Shown: piece by piece, positions 27,443 through 35,445 of the stretch | How the letters are laid out: each line of letters begins with the position of its first letter | Position numbering within the stretch: position 1 is the stretch's first letter | From: Phytohabitans sp037414955 | GTDB lineage: Bacteria; Actinomycetota; Actinomycetes; Mycobacteriales; Micromonosporaceae | Assembly (NCBI GenBank): GCA_037414955.1 | Contig: JBBEWH010000013.1 | Span: 92,757 to 156,756 of the forward strand | Length of the DNA: 64,000 nt | Reading direction: 5' to 3' | Translations under genes and position numbers: made by a program | The notes under the pieces: model-generated | Databases searched by the model: none | What the model saw: only the letters and a program-made list of their open reading frames with translations | What the model was told of the DNA's origin: nothing

Positions 27443-28104
27443 TCACTGTGCTCGTGGTGGACGCCCAGCCGCTGCAGCGCTTCGGGTTCCGCATGCTGTT
27501 GGAGAGCACCCCCGACACCGAGATCGTCGGCGAGGCGGAGAACGGCGCCGAGGCCGTTCGGCGGATCGCCGAGCTGCATCCCGACGTGGTGCTGATGGAC
27601 ATCCGCATGCCGGGCGTCGACGGGATCGAGGCCACCCGGCGCATCGTCGCCGCCGGTGGGCGTTCGCGGATCCTGGTGCTGACGACGTTCGACGTGGACC
27701 GGTACGCGCTCGCCGCGCTGCAGGCCGGGGCGAGCGGTTTCCTGCTCAAGGACACCCGCCCGGAGGAGCTGCTCGCCGGCATCCGGGCCGTCGCCGCCGG
27801 GGACGCGGTGATCGCGCCGGCGCTGACTCGGCGGCTGCTCGACGCGTTCGCCGACCGGCTCGACGATGACCTCTGCGGGCCCGTGCGGGAGGATCCCCGG
27901 CTGGACTCCCTGACCGACCGCGAGCGCGAGATCCTCGTCGCCATCGGCCACGGCCTCACCAACGGCGAGATCGCGCAACGGTTCACGCTGTCGGAGTCGA
28001 CGGTGAAGACTCACGTCGGGCGGGTCCTGGCCAAGATCGGCGCACGAGACCGGATCCAGGCCGTCATCCTCGCCTACGACCTGAGACTCACCCGGCCGAT
28101 TTAG
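27439..28104 (+). CDS. NarL/FixJ-type response regulator, orphaned
   Basis: 221 residues. Receiver domain with phospho-acceptor Asp54 (VVLMDIRMPG) and Lys in GFLLKDT; the acidic pocket normally reading DD is D8-A9 (VVDAQPL), so metal binding may be weakened. LuxR-type HTH at the C-terminus (LTDREREILVAIGHG, then IAQRFTLSESTVKTHVGRVLAKIG). Its partner kinase is reduced to a stump just upstream. Target genes unknown. Confidence 0.88.
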   Translation: MITVLVVDAQPLQRFGFRMLLESTPDTEIVGEAENGAEAVRRIAELHPDVVLMDIRMPGVDGIEATRRIVAAGGRSRILVLTTFDVDRYALAALQAGASGFLLKDTRPEELLAGIRAVAAGDAVIAPALTRRLLDAFADRLDDDLCGPVREDPRLDSLTDREREILVAIGHGLTNGEIAQRFTLSESTVKTHVGRVLAKIGARDRIQAVILAYDLRLTRPI

Positions 28105-28273
28105 CGCTTCATCTCGCGCGTCCGTCGGGGGCGCGACCGTAGTTCCCAGCCGCACCGCTCCGGGCGGATCCGCTCCGCGTGATCGACCGCTCCGCTGCCG
28201 GGTCCGCGTGCAGCCGCCCACGTCGCCGCCCGTCCGACCGCCACGACGCCGCACGGGTGTGAGTTCAGTGCGG

Positions 28274-28330
28274 ACGTGTGTGAGCTCAGAGCTGTTTTCG
28301 GCTTGTTGACCTCAGTGAGCTCACACACGT
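28274..28330. terminator. long bidirectional hairpin
   Basis: Perfect 15-bp inverted repeat (ACGTGTGTGAGCTCA at 28274-28288 and its complement at 28316-28330) around a 27-base loop, between the convergent response regulator and copper monooxygenase genes. Most likely a terminator; a protein-binding role is possible because the arm is not G/C-rich. The rest of 28105-28342 shows nothing else. Confidence 0.6.
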
Positions 28331-28342
28331 TCGACCGCTTCG

Positions 28343-29551
28343 TCAGGACTTGCGGGGGGAGACCGTCATGATGCCGATGCACATCTCGTCGCTGGTGCCG
28401 TCGCCCCACACCACGTAGCGCGGCGGCAGCTTGCTCAGCTGCGGCAGCCGTTTGCGCAGCCCCGCGTCGTGCGTACACGTCACCCGCAGCGTGTCCCCCG
28501 GACCGATCTCCACCGGCGACGGTAGCTTCACCAGCCGCTGGTTGTCGAAGTCGAACTGCGGCACGTCCAGCACGACCCTGGCGTTCGGCGTGCCCGGGTT
28601 GAGTTCGACCTTGATGGCCCGCCCGAGCAGGTGCATGTGGCCGAAACCGGCGAACAGCGTCATCGGCGCCTCCACCTCCTGGTCGCAGGTCTGGGTGTCC
28701 CCGGGCTTCGGCGCGCTCTGGCCGCACTCCTCCAGCTGCTCGTCCGCCATGTCGCCGACCTCTGGCCCGAACCGCTTCGTCACGTCCGCGATCGAGGTCG
28801 CCCGGTCACAGAGCGGACCCGACTCGTCGGCGGCGCAGGGCAGGTCGGTCGGCGCGTCGAGCGACCACGTCTCGAGTTCCCGGGTCTGCGGCGTGCCGTC
28901 CGTCAGCCGCAGCCGCACCGCCGAGCGGTCCGACCCGGCCGGCTTGCCGTCGGTCGCGAGCAGGTTGTAGTGGATCTGGAGGACGAGCAGGCTGCCCGGC
29001 TCCAGCTTGTAGCCGGCGTCCTGGGTGAGCAGTGTCTCCGTGGCGCCCGGCGCCCAGGTGTCCACCCACGCCGCGTCTCCCTCTTCTACCTCGGCGCCGT
29101 CCACGCCGGTCCCGCCGAAACACTGCCAGCCGAGGCCGGGGGTCTTCGCCTCCTGCTCGCGCACCGCGGCAGCGCCGCCCGGCGGCACCGCGTACACGAT
29201 GGCGTGGTGCGCGATGGCGACGTTCTCCGGCATGACCTGGGTCCCGGTCAGGAACGCCGCCTTGGTCAGGCCCGGATCGATCACCTGGCACCGGTACTCG
29301 TCCGTGCCGCCGCCCTCCGGCGGCGCGGGCGTGTAGGCCTCGGCCATCCTCAGGTCGACGAACCGCTCGCCGGCGCGCAGCGGCTGCGGTGGAGCCGACG
29401 ACCCGCCCGCGTGCGCGCTGTGCGAGTCGGGCGCGGCGGGCGCCGCACTGTTGTCGGCGTCCGACCCGCAGGCGGCGACGACAGCGATCACCGTCGCCAG
29501 CGCCATGGTGGCCGCCCCGAACCTCCGCAGTGGACTGTCAGGTTTCGTCAT
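28343..29551 (-). CDS. PHM/DBM-like copper type II monooxygenase lipoprotein
   Basis: 402 residues from ATG 29551 (the open frame extends upstream to 29740 without a signal). Lipobox VVAAC, Cys28. Motifs match the copper ligands of peptidylglycine and dopamine monooxygenases: HH115-116 (AIAHHAIVY), His194 (LQIHYN), His305/His307 (GHMHLLG), and Met390 (SDEMCIG). These enzymes use ascorbate, O2 and two coppers to hydroxylate C-H bonds; the bacterial substrate is unknown. An outer-face lipoprotein. It converges on the response regulator, separated by a large hairpin. Confidence 0.78.
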   Translation of the reverse strand: MTKPDSPLRRFGAATMALATVIAVVAACGSDADNSAAPAAPDSHSAHAGGSSAPPQPLRAGERFVDLRMAEAYTPAPPEGGGTDEYRCQVIDPGLTKAAFLTGTQVMPENVAIAHHAIVYAVPPGGAAAVREQEAKTPGLGWQCFGGTGVDGAEVEEGDAAWVDTWAPGATETLLTQDAGYKLEPGSLLVLQIHYNLLATDGKPAGSDRSAVRLRLTDGTPQTRELETWSLDAPTDLPCAADESGPLCDRATSIADVTKRFGPEVGDMADEQLEECGQSAPKPGDTQTCDQEVEAPMTLFAGFGHMHLLGRAIKVELNPGTPNARVVLDVPQFDFDNQRLVKLPSPVEIGPGDTLRVTCTHDAGLRKRLPQLSKLPPRYVVWGDGTSDEMCIGIMTVSPRKS

Positions 29552-29822
29552 AGCCTGAACGCTAGGCCCGATTCCATCCTGTTTCGTCGTACTGCGGTCG
29601 TCATCCTCGGGAGGGAGGTGGTACCACGGTACGGAACACCGTTCGACACCCGCACGAGAATCAAGGCCCGTCGCAACTAGGCCCGAAGTCACGCCCACGA
29701 AAGTCCGTCGGCGATGGACGGGAGCCAAACTCCAAGCCACAAACCGGAACCGCCGATGCGTTCAGAGCCATGCCGGTCTCGACGCCTGGACGTCGATGCT
29801 TGGGGCCGTGCAAGCTCCGACC

Positions 29823-30228
29823 TGATGGACCTCGACGCCCACCGGTACGTCGCCGACATGCTCGCCGGCATGGACGTCCGGTACGACCTGGGCGACGCCA
29901 CCGGCTCGTCGGCACCCTGTGCCCGGACACGAAGCTGACGCTGGAGCGGCCCGACCCGGACGTCGTCACCGCGGTGACCCGGTCGGCGGACCTGCTGCGT
30001 GACGGGCGTTGGCTCCTGCTCGACCTCGTCGACCGCGCGGCGGTCCGCGACGCCGCCGCGTGGACCGGACGGGTCAACACCGTCACCGCCCGCACGGACC
30101 GGGTGGACGTCGACGCGTTGCTCATCCGGCCCGACGGCTGTGTCGCCTGGGCCTTGCCTACCGGGCAGGACCTGGACGCCACCACGCTGGTGCGTGCGCT
30201 GGGCACCTGGTTCGGCCAACCGGCCTGA
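29823..30228 (+). pseudogene. 3' remnant of an FAD aromatic monooxygenase, frameshifted
   Basis: From 29823 one frame reads MDLDAHRYVADMLAGMDVRY then GDATGSS; near 29914 the match moves to another frame (GTLCPDTKLTLERPD) and runs to WALPTGQDLDATTLVRALGT and a stop at 30226-30228. This is the C-terminal third of a rifampicin-monooxygenase-like protein; the FAD-binding part is missing. The stop lies in copy 2 of the 58-bp repeat. The 271 bases before it (29552-29822) show no gene. Confidence 0.7.
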
Positions 30229-30270
30229 GCGCCGTATTAACGGTCGTCTCAGATTCGCTCGGTACGAAGT
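30213..30270. repeat. 58-bp direct repeat, copy 2
   Basis: Copy of 27243-27300 with four substitutions; see that entry. It lies 44 bases upstream of the MMPL gene and could contribute its promoter. Confidence 0.85.
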
Positions 30271-30313
30271 CGGCATCAGAAAAGCGATGTAACCCGCATG
30301 TAGGAGGCTAGTG

Positions 30314-32464
30314 ATGGCAGTCAACGCAGCGCCGCCCGGGGAAGCGCCGGCCGGTCGGTTGGCAGGCCGGTGGGTGCCGTGGTTGGTGATTGGCTTGTGG
30401 GTGGCGCTGGCGGCGGTCATGGTGCCGCTGAGCGGAAAGCTGAGCTCGGTCACCACCGACAGCGCCGCGGACACCCTGCCGGCCAGTGCCGAGTCCACCA
30501 AGGTGGCGGTGCTGGAGGACAGTCTGCCCGGCGGTGAGGACAACACGTTCGTCTTCGTGTACCACCGCGCCGGCGGCATGACCGACGCCGACCGCGCGAC
30601 GGTCGAGCGCCACTACAACACCCTTGCCAAGCGGTACCCGCCGAAGGTGGCGGCCCCGGCCGGCGGCGAGGACGAGGGCCCACCGACGAGCCCCTCTACC
30701 GACGGCAGGGCGATGATGTTCACCCTTGAGGTGAGCACGACCTACGGCGCACCGGAGGCCATCGTCGGGCCGTTGCGTGACGCCGCGAAGGACCGCCCCG
30801 CCGGCCTGGAACTCGACGTGACCGGGCCGGCCGCGGTCGACGGCGACATGGACGCCGTCTTCGACGGCATCGACCTGCAGGTCTTCCTCACCACCGTCGT
30901 CGTCGTCACGCTCCTGCTCATACTCACCTACCGCAGCCCGGTGTTGTGGCTCATCCCGCTGGTGGTCGTGGGCGCGGCCGCACTGACCGCGATGGCGACC
31001 GTCTACCTGCTCGTCAAGGGCTTCGGCATCGTGGTCAACGACCAGAACTCGGCGCTGCTGACGATCCTGGTGTTCGGCGTCGGCACGGACTACGCGCTGT
31101 TGCTCATCGCCCGGTACCGGGAGACACTGCACCACCACGAGAACGTCCGGGTCGCGATGGTCCACGCGCTACGCGGAGCGGCGCCGGCCATCGTCGCGTC
31201 CGCGGCCACCGTGATCGCCGGCCTGCTCTGCCTGCTCGTCGCGGACCTGAACAGCACCAGCGGGTTGGGCCCGATCGGTGCGGCCGGCATCCTGTGCGCG
31301 CTGGTGGCCATGCTGACGCTGTTCCCGGCGGTGCTCGTGGTGCTCGGCAGGCGGATCTTCTGGCCGGCCATCCCGCGGTTCAACACGGCCGTGGAGGAGA
31401 AGCCGGGGCTGTGGGGACGGCTCGGCACCGCCATCAGCCGCCGCCGGTGGGTGGCGACGCTCGGCTCGCTCGGAGTCCTCGGCGTGCTCGCCATCGGGCT
31501 GGCGGGCAACACCGGCGCCCTGCGGGAGCAGGACCAGTTCCTGTCCGCGCCGGAGTCGGTCACCGGCTTCACCGTCCTCCGCCAGCACTTCCCGGAGCTC
31601 GGCGGCCAGCCGATGACGATCTTCACGCGGCCGGCGTACCAGGAGCGGGTGCTCGACATCGTCAAGCGCACTCCCGGCGTGGCAGTGGCCATCCCGGGTC
31701 AGACCAGCGGAGGCTGGGCCGACATCTCCGTGTTCCCGACCGACGCGCCGGACACCGCCGCGGAGTACGACACGATCAAGCGGGTGCGCACCGCCGTGCA
31801 CGCGGTGAACGGGGCGGCGGCGATCGTCGGCGGGCCGAGCGCGGAGAACCTCGACACCGAGGTGACCACCAGCCGCGACGAGAAGCTGGTGATCCCGCTG
31901 GTGCTCACCGTCGTCCTGATCGTCCTCGGGCTGCTGCTGCGCGCGATCGTGGCCCCACTGGTCCTGATGGCCACCGTGATCGTCTCATTCGCCGCGGCCT
32001 TCGGCGGCAGCGTGTTCGTCTTCGACACGATCCTCGGGTTCAAGGGCGTCGACTACTCGGTGCCGCTGCTGGCATTCCTGTTCCTGGTGGCGCTCGGCGT
32101 CGACTACAACATCTTCCTGGCCAGCCGGGCCCGGGAGGAGACCGCGCGTCTCGGCACCAGAGAGGGCATGCTCAAAGCCCTCTCCGCCACCGGTGGCGTC
32201 ATCACCTCGGCAGGCATGGTCCTGGCGGCCACGTTCGCGGTCCTCGCCACACTTCCGCTGGTGATGCTGATCGAGGTCGGGTTCCTGGTCGCCTTCGGCG
32301 TGCTGCTCGACGCCCTGCTGGTGCGGTCGGTCCTGGTGCCCGCCCTCACCCTGCTGATCGGCCGGCGGATCTGGTGGCCGAGCCGGCTGTGCCGTCCACC
32401 GGCGGAGCCCCCGAACGGTCAACAGTCGCTCGCCGACGACGAGGAGCCCGCGCTGCAACGGTGA
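30314..32464 (+). CDS. MMPL-family transporter (RND superfamily)
   Basis: 716 residues. Two repeats, each with one membrane segment, a large external loop and a cluster of five further segments. Typical motifs: FGVGTDYALLLIARYRE in the first half and ALGVDYNIFLASRAREE in the second, which carry proton-relay Asp residues. Members export lipids, siderophores or drugs. ATG 30314 follows AGGAGG (30302-30307); GTG 30311 is one codon upstream. Convergent with a two-component system. Confidence 0.92.
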   Translation: MAVNAAPPGEAPAGRLAGRWVPWLVIGLWVALAAVMVPLSGKLSSVTTDSAADTLPASAESTKVAVLEDSLPGGEDNTFVFVYHRAGGMTDADRATVERHYNTLAKRYPPKVAAPAGGEDEGPPTSPSTDGRAMMFTLEVSTTYGAPEAIVGPLRDAAKDRPAGLELDVTGPAAVDGDMDAVFDGIDLQVFLTTVVVVTLLLILTYRSPVLWLIPLVVVGAAALTAMATVYLLVKGFGIVVNDQNSALLTILVFGVGTDYALLLIARYRETLHHHENVRVAMVHALRGAAPAIVASAATVIAGLLCLLVADLNSTSGLGPIGAAGILCALVAMLTLFPAVLVVLGRRIFWPAIPRFNTAVEEKPGLWGRLGTAISRRRWVATLGSLGVLGVLAIGLAGNTGALREQDQFLSAPESVTGFTVLRQHFPELGGQPMTIFTRPAYQERVLDIVKRTPGVAVAIPGQTSGGWADISVFPTDAPDTAAEYDTIKRVRTAVHAVNGAAAIVGGPSAENLDTEVTTSRDEKLVIPLVLTVVLIVLGLLLRAIVAPLVLMATVIVSFAAAFGGSVFVFDTILGFKGVDYSVPLLAFLFLVALGVDYNIFLASRAREETARLGTREGMLKALSATGGVITSAGMVLAATFAVLATLPLVMLIEVGFLVAFGVLLDALLVRSVLVPALTLLIGRRIWWPSRLCRPPAEPPNGQQSLADDEEPALQR

Positions 32465-32485
32465 GCGCGGCGGCACGGACGAGAT

Positions 32486-32513
32486 CCGGGACGGGGACCC
32501 AGACCCGTCCCGG
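32486..32513. terminator. bidirectional terminator
   Basis: CCGGGACGGG-gacccaga-CCCGTCCCGG: perfect 10-bp stem and 8-base loop between the convergent MMPL and histidine kinase genes, followed on the plus strand by GTCTTTC. Confidence 0.75.
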
Positions 32514-32569
32514 GTCTTTCATGGGCCCGACGGCCGCCGCCCTTTGGTCCTGCGCCGTGCGGCAGGGGG

Positions 32570-34027
32570 CTAGGGTCGGCGCACCGCGGTGTCCTCCCCG
32601 GCGGTGAGCCGCGCGATCGGGGCGGGCGGGGCCGCGGCTGGAAGGTCGACCCGAAGCAGCGCGCCACCGCGTGCGGACCGGGCGACGGTGACCCGGCCGC
32701 CGTGGGCGTCGACGACCCGCTGCACGATCGACAGCCCCAGACCGGATCCCGGCAGCGCCCGGGCGCTGTCGGCACGGTAGAACCGGTCGAATACCCGCGG
32801 CACGTCGGCGGCGTCGATGCCCGGCCCGGCGTCGTCGACCTCGAGCACCGCCGACGCGCCCTCGGCACGGAGCCGGACCTGGACCGGCTGGTCCGCGGGG
32901 GACCACTTGCCGGCGTTGTCGATGAGGTTGAGCACCGCCCGCTGGAGCGCAGCGGAACGCCCGCTCATCCACACGGAGGTCACGTCGAGCGCGATCTCGA
33001 TGTCGGGCACGCGGGAACGCGCCCGGGTCGCGGCGGCCACCACGACGTCGGCGAGGTCGAGCAGCTCGGTGCTCTCGTCGTTGACGTCACCGCGCGCCAG
33101 GTCGGTCAGCTCGGCGGCAAGGGTGCTCAACTCGGCCACCTGGGCGCCGAGATCGTTGAGCAGCCGGGTCCGGCTCTGCGCCGAGAGGGCAGTGTCGAGG
33201 GTGCCGCGCCGGTCGAGCCGGATCAGCAGCTCGACGTTGAGGCGCAGGCTGGTGAGCGGGGTCTTGAGCTCGTGGGCGGCGTCCTCGGCGAGCAGCCGCT
33301 GGGCCCGACGGGAGTCCCGGAGCGCGGCGAGCATGTCGTTGATCGACCGGATCAGCCGCCGGATCTCCCCGCCGCCCTCATCCGGGATGTCGGCGTCGAG
33401 ATCCTGGGTGTGCGCGACACGGACCGCGGCGGCGGTCAACCGGTCGATCGGCGCCAGCCCGGTCCGCGCCACGGTCCGGCCGACGATGGCGCCCCCGGCC
33501 ACGCAGAGCAGCCCGATCAGCAGCATGCCCAACCCGAACCGGTTGAGCGGGTCGTCGTCGGCGACGCGGGCCGCCACCTGGACCGCGCCGTCGCCCGCCC
33601 GCAGCGTGTAGATGAGGTAGCCGTCGCCGTCGCCCGACTCCATCAGGTCGGCCGACGCGCCCTGCACCACGCGTCTGGCCTGCTCGCTGACCGGGGGCAG
33701 CGCGGGTTGGCCGGCCGGCGTCCGGGTCACGCCGTCGGGCAGGATGACCCGCACCAGCCGACCGGATCCGGGATACGGCGGTAGCTGGACCTGCGCCAGG
33801 CCGGCGCGCTCCGCGTTCGTCGCCAGGACGCGGGAGTCGGCGCGCAGCTGATCCTCGGCGGTGTCCTGCAGCTCCCCGTCCAGCAGCTCGATGGCCACCT
33901 GCATGGCCACGAGCACGCTGACCGCGATGGCCGTCGCCGCGATCACCGTCAGCCTGGTCCGCAGGGACCGCCGGCGCCACCATCGGGTCAGCCGTCGCGA
34001 GCCCCGGCCGGCGGCGCCCCAGCTCAC
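32570..34027 (-). CDS. membrane sensor histidine kinase (OmpR-type partner)
   Basis: 485 residues: a basic N-tail, membrane segment around 28-46, external domain to about 165, second membrane segment (LGMLLIGLLCVAGGAIV), HAMP, HisKA with AEDAAHELKTPLTSLRLN (phospho-His), and HATPase N-box NLIDNAGKWSP, G1 DDAGPGI, G2 GSGLGLSIV. All catalytic elements intact. Its start overlaps the stop of the response regulator gene (34024-34027), so they form one operon. Confidence 0.93.
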   Translation of the reverse strand: MSWGAAGRGSRRLTRWWRRRSLRTRLTVIAATAIAVSVLVAMQVAIELLDGELQDTAEDQLRADSRVLATNAERAGLAQVQLPPYPGSGRLVRVILPDGVTRTPAGQPALPPVSEQARRVVQGASADLMESGDGDGYLIYTLRAGDGAVQVAARVADDDPLNRFGLGMLLIGLLCVAGGAIVGRTVARTGLAPIDRLTAAAVRVAHTQDLDADIPDEGGGEIRRLIRSINDMLAALRDSRRAQRLLAEDAAHELKTPLTSLRLNVELLIRLDRRGTLDTALSAQSRTRLLNDLGAQVAELSTLAAELTDLARGDVNDESTELLDLADVVVAAATRARSRVPDIEIALDVTSVWMSGRSAALQRAVLNLIDNAGKWSPADQPVQVRLRAEGASAVLEVDDAGPGIDAADVPRVFDRFYRADSARALPGSGLGLSIVQRVVDAHGGRVTVARSARGGALLRVDLPAAAPPAPIARLTAGEDTAVRRP

Positions 34028-34746
34028 GGGGGAGTCTCCCGCAACGTGTACCCCAAGCCGCGCAGCGTGTAGATCAGTCGCGGCTCACCCTCGGCCTCCA
34101 TCTTGCGGCGCAGGTAGCTCACGTACACCTGGAGGTTGTTGGCGGTGGCGCTCATGTCGAAGCCCCAGATCGCCTCGAACAGCGCGTCGCGGGTCAACAC
34201 CCGGGTCGCGTTGCGCACGAGGACCTGCAGCAGGGAGAACTCGGTCCGGGTCAGGTGCAGCGGCCGCCCACCCCGCCACGCCTCGAACCTGTCGGGATCG
34301 AGCCGGACGTCGGCGAACGACAGGATCTGCGACTCGTCGTCGCCCGGCGCGCGGCGGCGCAGCAGGGCCCGGACCCGGGCCAGCAACTCCTCGGTGGCGA
34401 ACGGCTTGGGCAGATAGTCGTCGGCGCCCGCGTCCAGCCCCGCGACCCGGTCGGAGACCTGATCCCGGGCGGTCAGCATCAGCACCGGCAGATCCTGACC
34501 CGCCGCCCGCAACCGCCGGCAGGTCTCCAACCCGCCGAGGCGGGGCATCATCACGTCGAGGATCAGCAGATCCGGCGCGTCGCCACCGACCCCGTCGAGC
34601 ACGGCGAGACCGTTGGCGACGATGCTGGTGTCGTAACCCTCCACTTGGAGCACCCGCTCCAGCGACTCGCGGATGGCCGCCTCGTCATCCGCGATCATGA
34701 TCCGCACGCCGGCCCGCCCCCCTCCAGTCGATGCTTTGCCGCTCAT
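34024..34746 (-). CDS. OmpR/PhoB-type response regulator
   Basis: 240 residues. Receiver with acidic pair (IADDE), phospho-Asp in LLILDVMMPRLGG, Thr in MLTARD and Lys in LPKPF; the C-terminal winged helix shows LTRTEFSLLQVLVRNATRVL and YVSYLRRKM. First gene of a two-gene operon with the kinase. The MMPL exporter next door is a natural but unproven target. Confidence 0.93.
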   Translation of the reverse strand: MSGKASTGGGRAGVRIMIADDEAAIRESLERVLQVEGYDTSIVANGLAVLDGVGGDAPDLLILDVMMPRLGGLETCRRLRAAGQDLPVLMLTARDQVSDRVAGLDAGADDYLPKPFATEELLARVRALLRRRAPGDDESQILSFADVRLDPDRFEAWRGGRPLHLTRTEFSLLQVLVRNATRVLTRDALFEAIWGFDMSATANNLQVYVSYLRRKMEAEGEPRLIYTLRGLGYTLRETPP

Positions 34747-34986
34747 CCTCCCCGATCAACCTGAGGCCAGGATTAGAGCCGTCGCGTCGATGGCGTTGAG
34801 GCGCTCGAAAACCGGTGGACCAGCGGTGCTGCGGGCCGATACCGTGCTGCCGAGCCACGTCGTCTAGCCAAGGACACTCCGTTGTACACCCTGTGAGACC
34901 TCCCGAGCGCTGATTCGTCGCGCAGCGCGCATGCGCGCCGCGTTCCTTTCCTGCTGCGGACTTCTCACTGAAACCGGTGTACTCCT
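34747..34986. other. intergenic, promoter of the two-component operon
   Basis: 240 bases with no gene. Contains a perfect 14-bp palindrome GCGCGCATGCGCGC at 34925-34938 of unknown meaning. Confidence 0.4.
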
Positions 34987-35405
34987 ATGCCCAAAAACTG
35001 GGCCGTCGTGCCCACCTGCCTGCCGCTCGTCCTCCGCCGTTGCCACGCGTGCGCGTCCGAGCACTTCCGGGCAAGCAGCGAATTTCACGTCAACGCAAAC
35101 CACAAGCTCCTCGACGCCTGGCTCCTCGCGCTCTGCACCGCCTGCGGGGACCCTGCGAAGCTCACCGTCCTGGAGCGGATGAATGCGCGGCTCCACGCGA
35201 CCCGAGGTGCTGGACCAGCTGCACGACAACGACGCCGGCCTGGCAGCCGAGCTGCTCCAGGGTCCGGCCGTGCGATGCCACAATCGCATCACCCTCGACT
35301 GGGACAGCGCCTGGCGCCTCGACACCGGCGGATCGGATCGCTGTGACATGAGGCGATCGACGTCTCGGTCCACCTTGCGGCCCGGATCCCAAGGCGATCA
35401 ACTTG
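34987..35405 (+). pseudogene. DUF1062 protein, broken by frameshifts
   Basis: From ATG 34987 one frame reads MPKNWAVVPTCLPLVLRRCH with paired Cys, then HKLLDAWLLALCTACGD and KLTVLERMN, matching DUF1062. Near 35190 the match moves to a second frame (RPEVLDQLHDNDAGLAAELL ... LDWDSAWRLDT) and near 35345 to a third (AIDVSVHLAARIP) before ending. Two frameshifts and loss of the C-terminus make it non-functional. The function of the family is unknown. Confidence 0.75.
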
Positions 35406-35445
35406 ACGACTTTCTGGTATCCGCTGGTAACCCTGATAAATGAGG

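Noticed and set aside
29552..29740. N-terminal extension of the copper monooxygenase to 29740
   Set aside because: The extension lacks a signal peptide; ATG 29551 places the lipobox correctly.
34925..34938. GCGCGCATGCGCGC palindrome as an operator
   Set aside because: Low-complexity G/C palindromes of this size are expected by chance here and nothing links it to a gene start.
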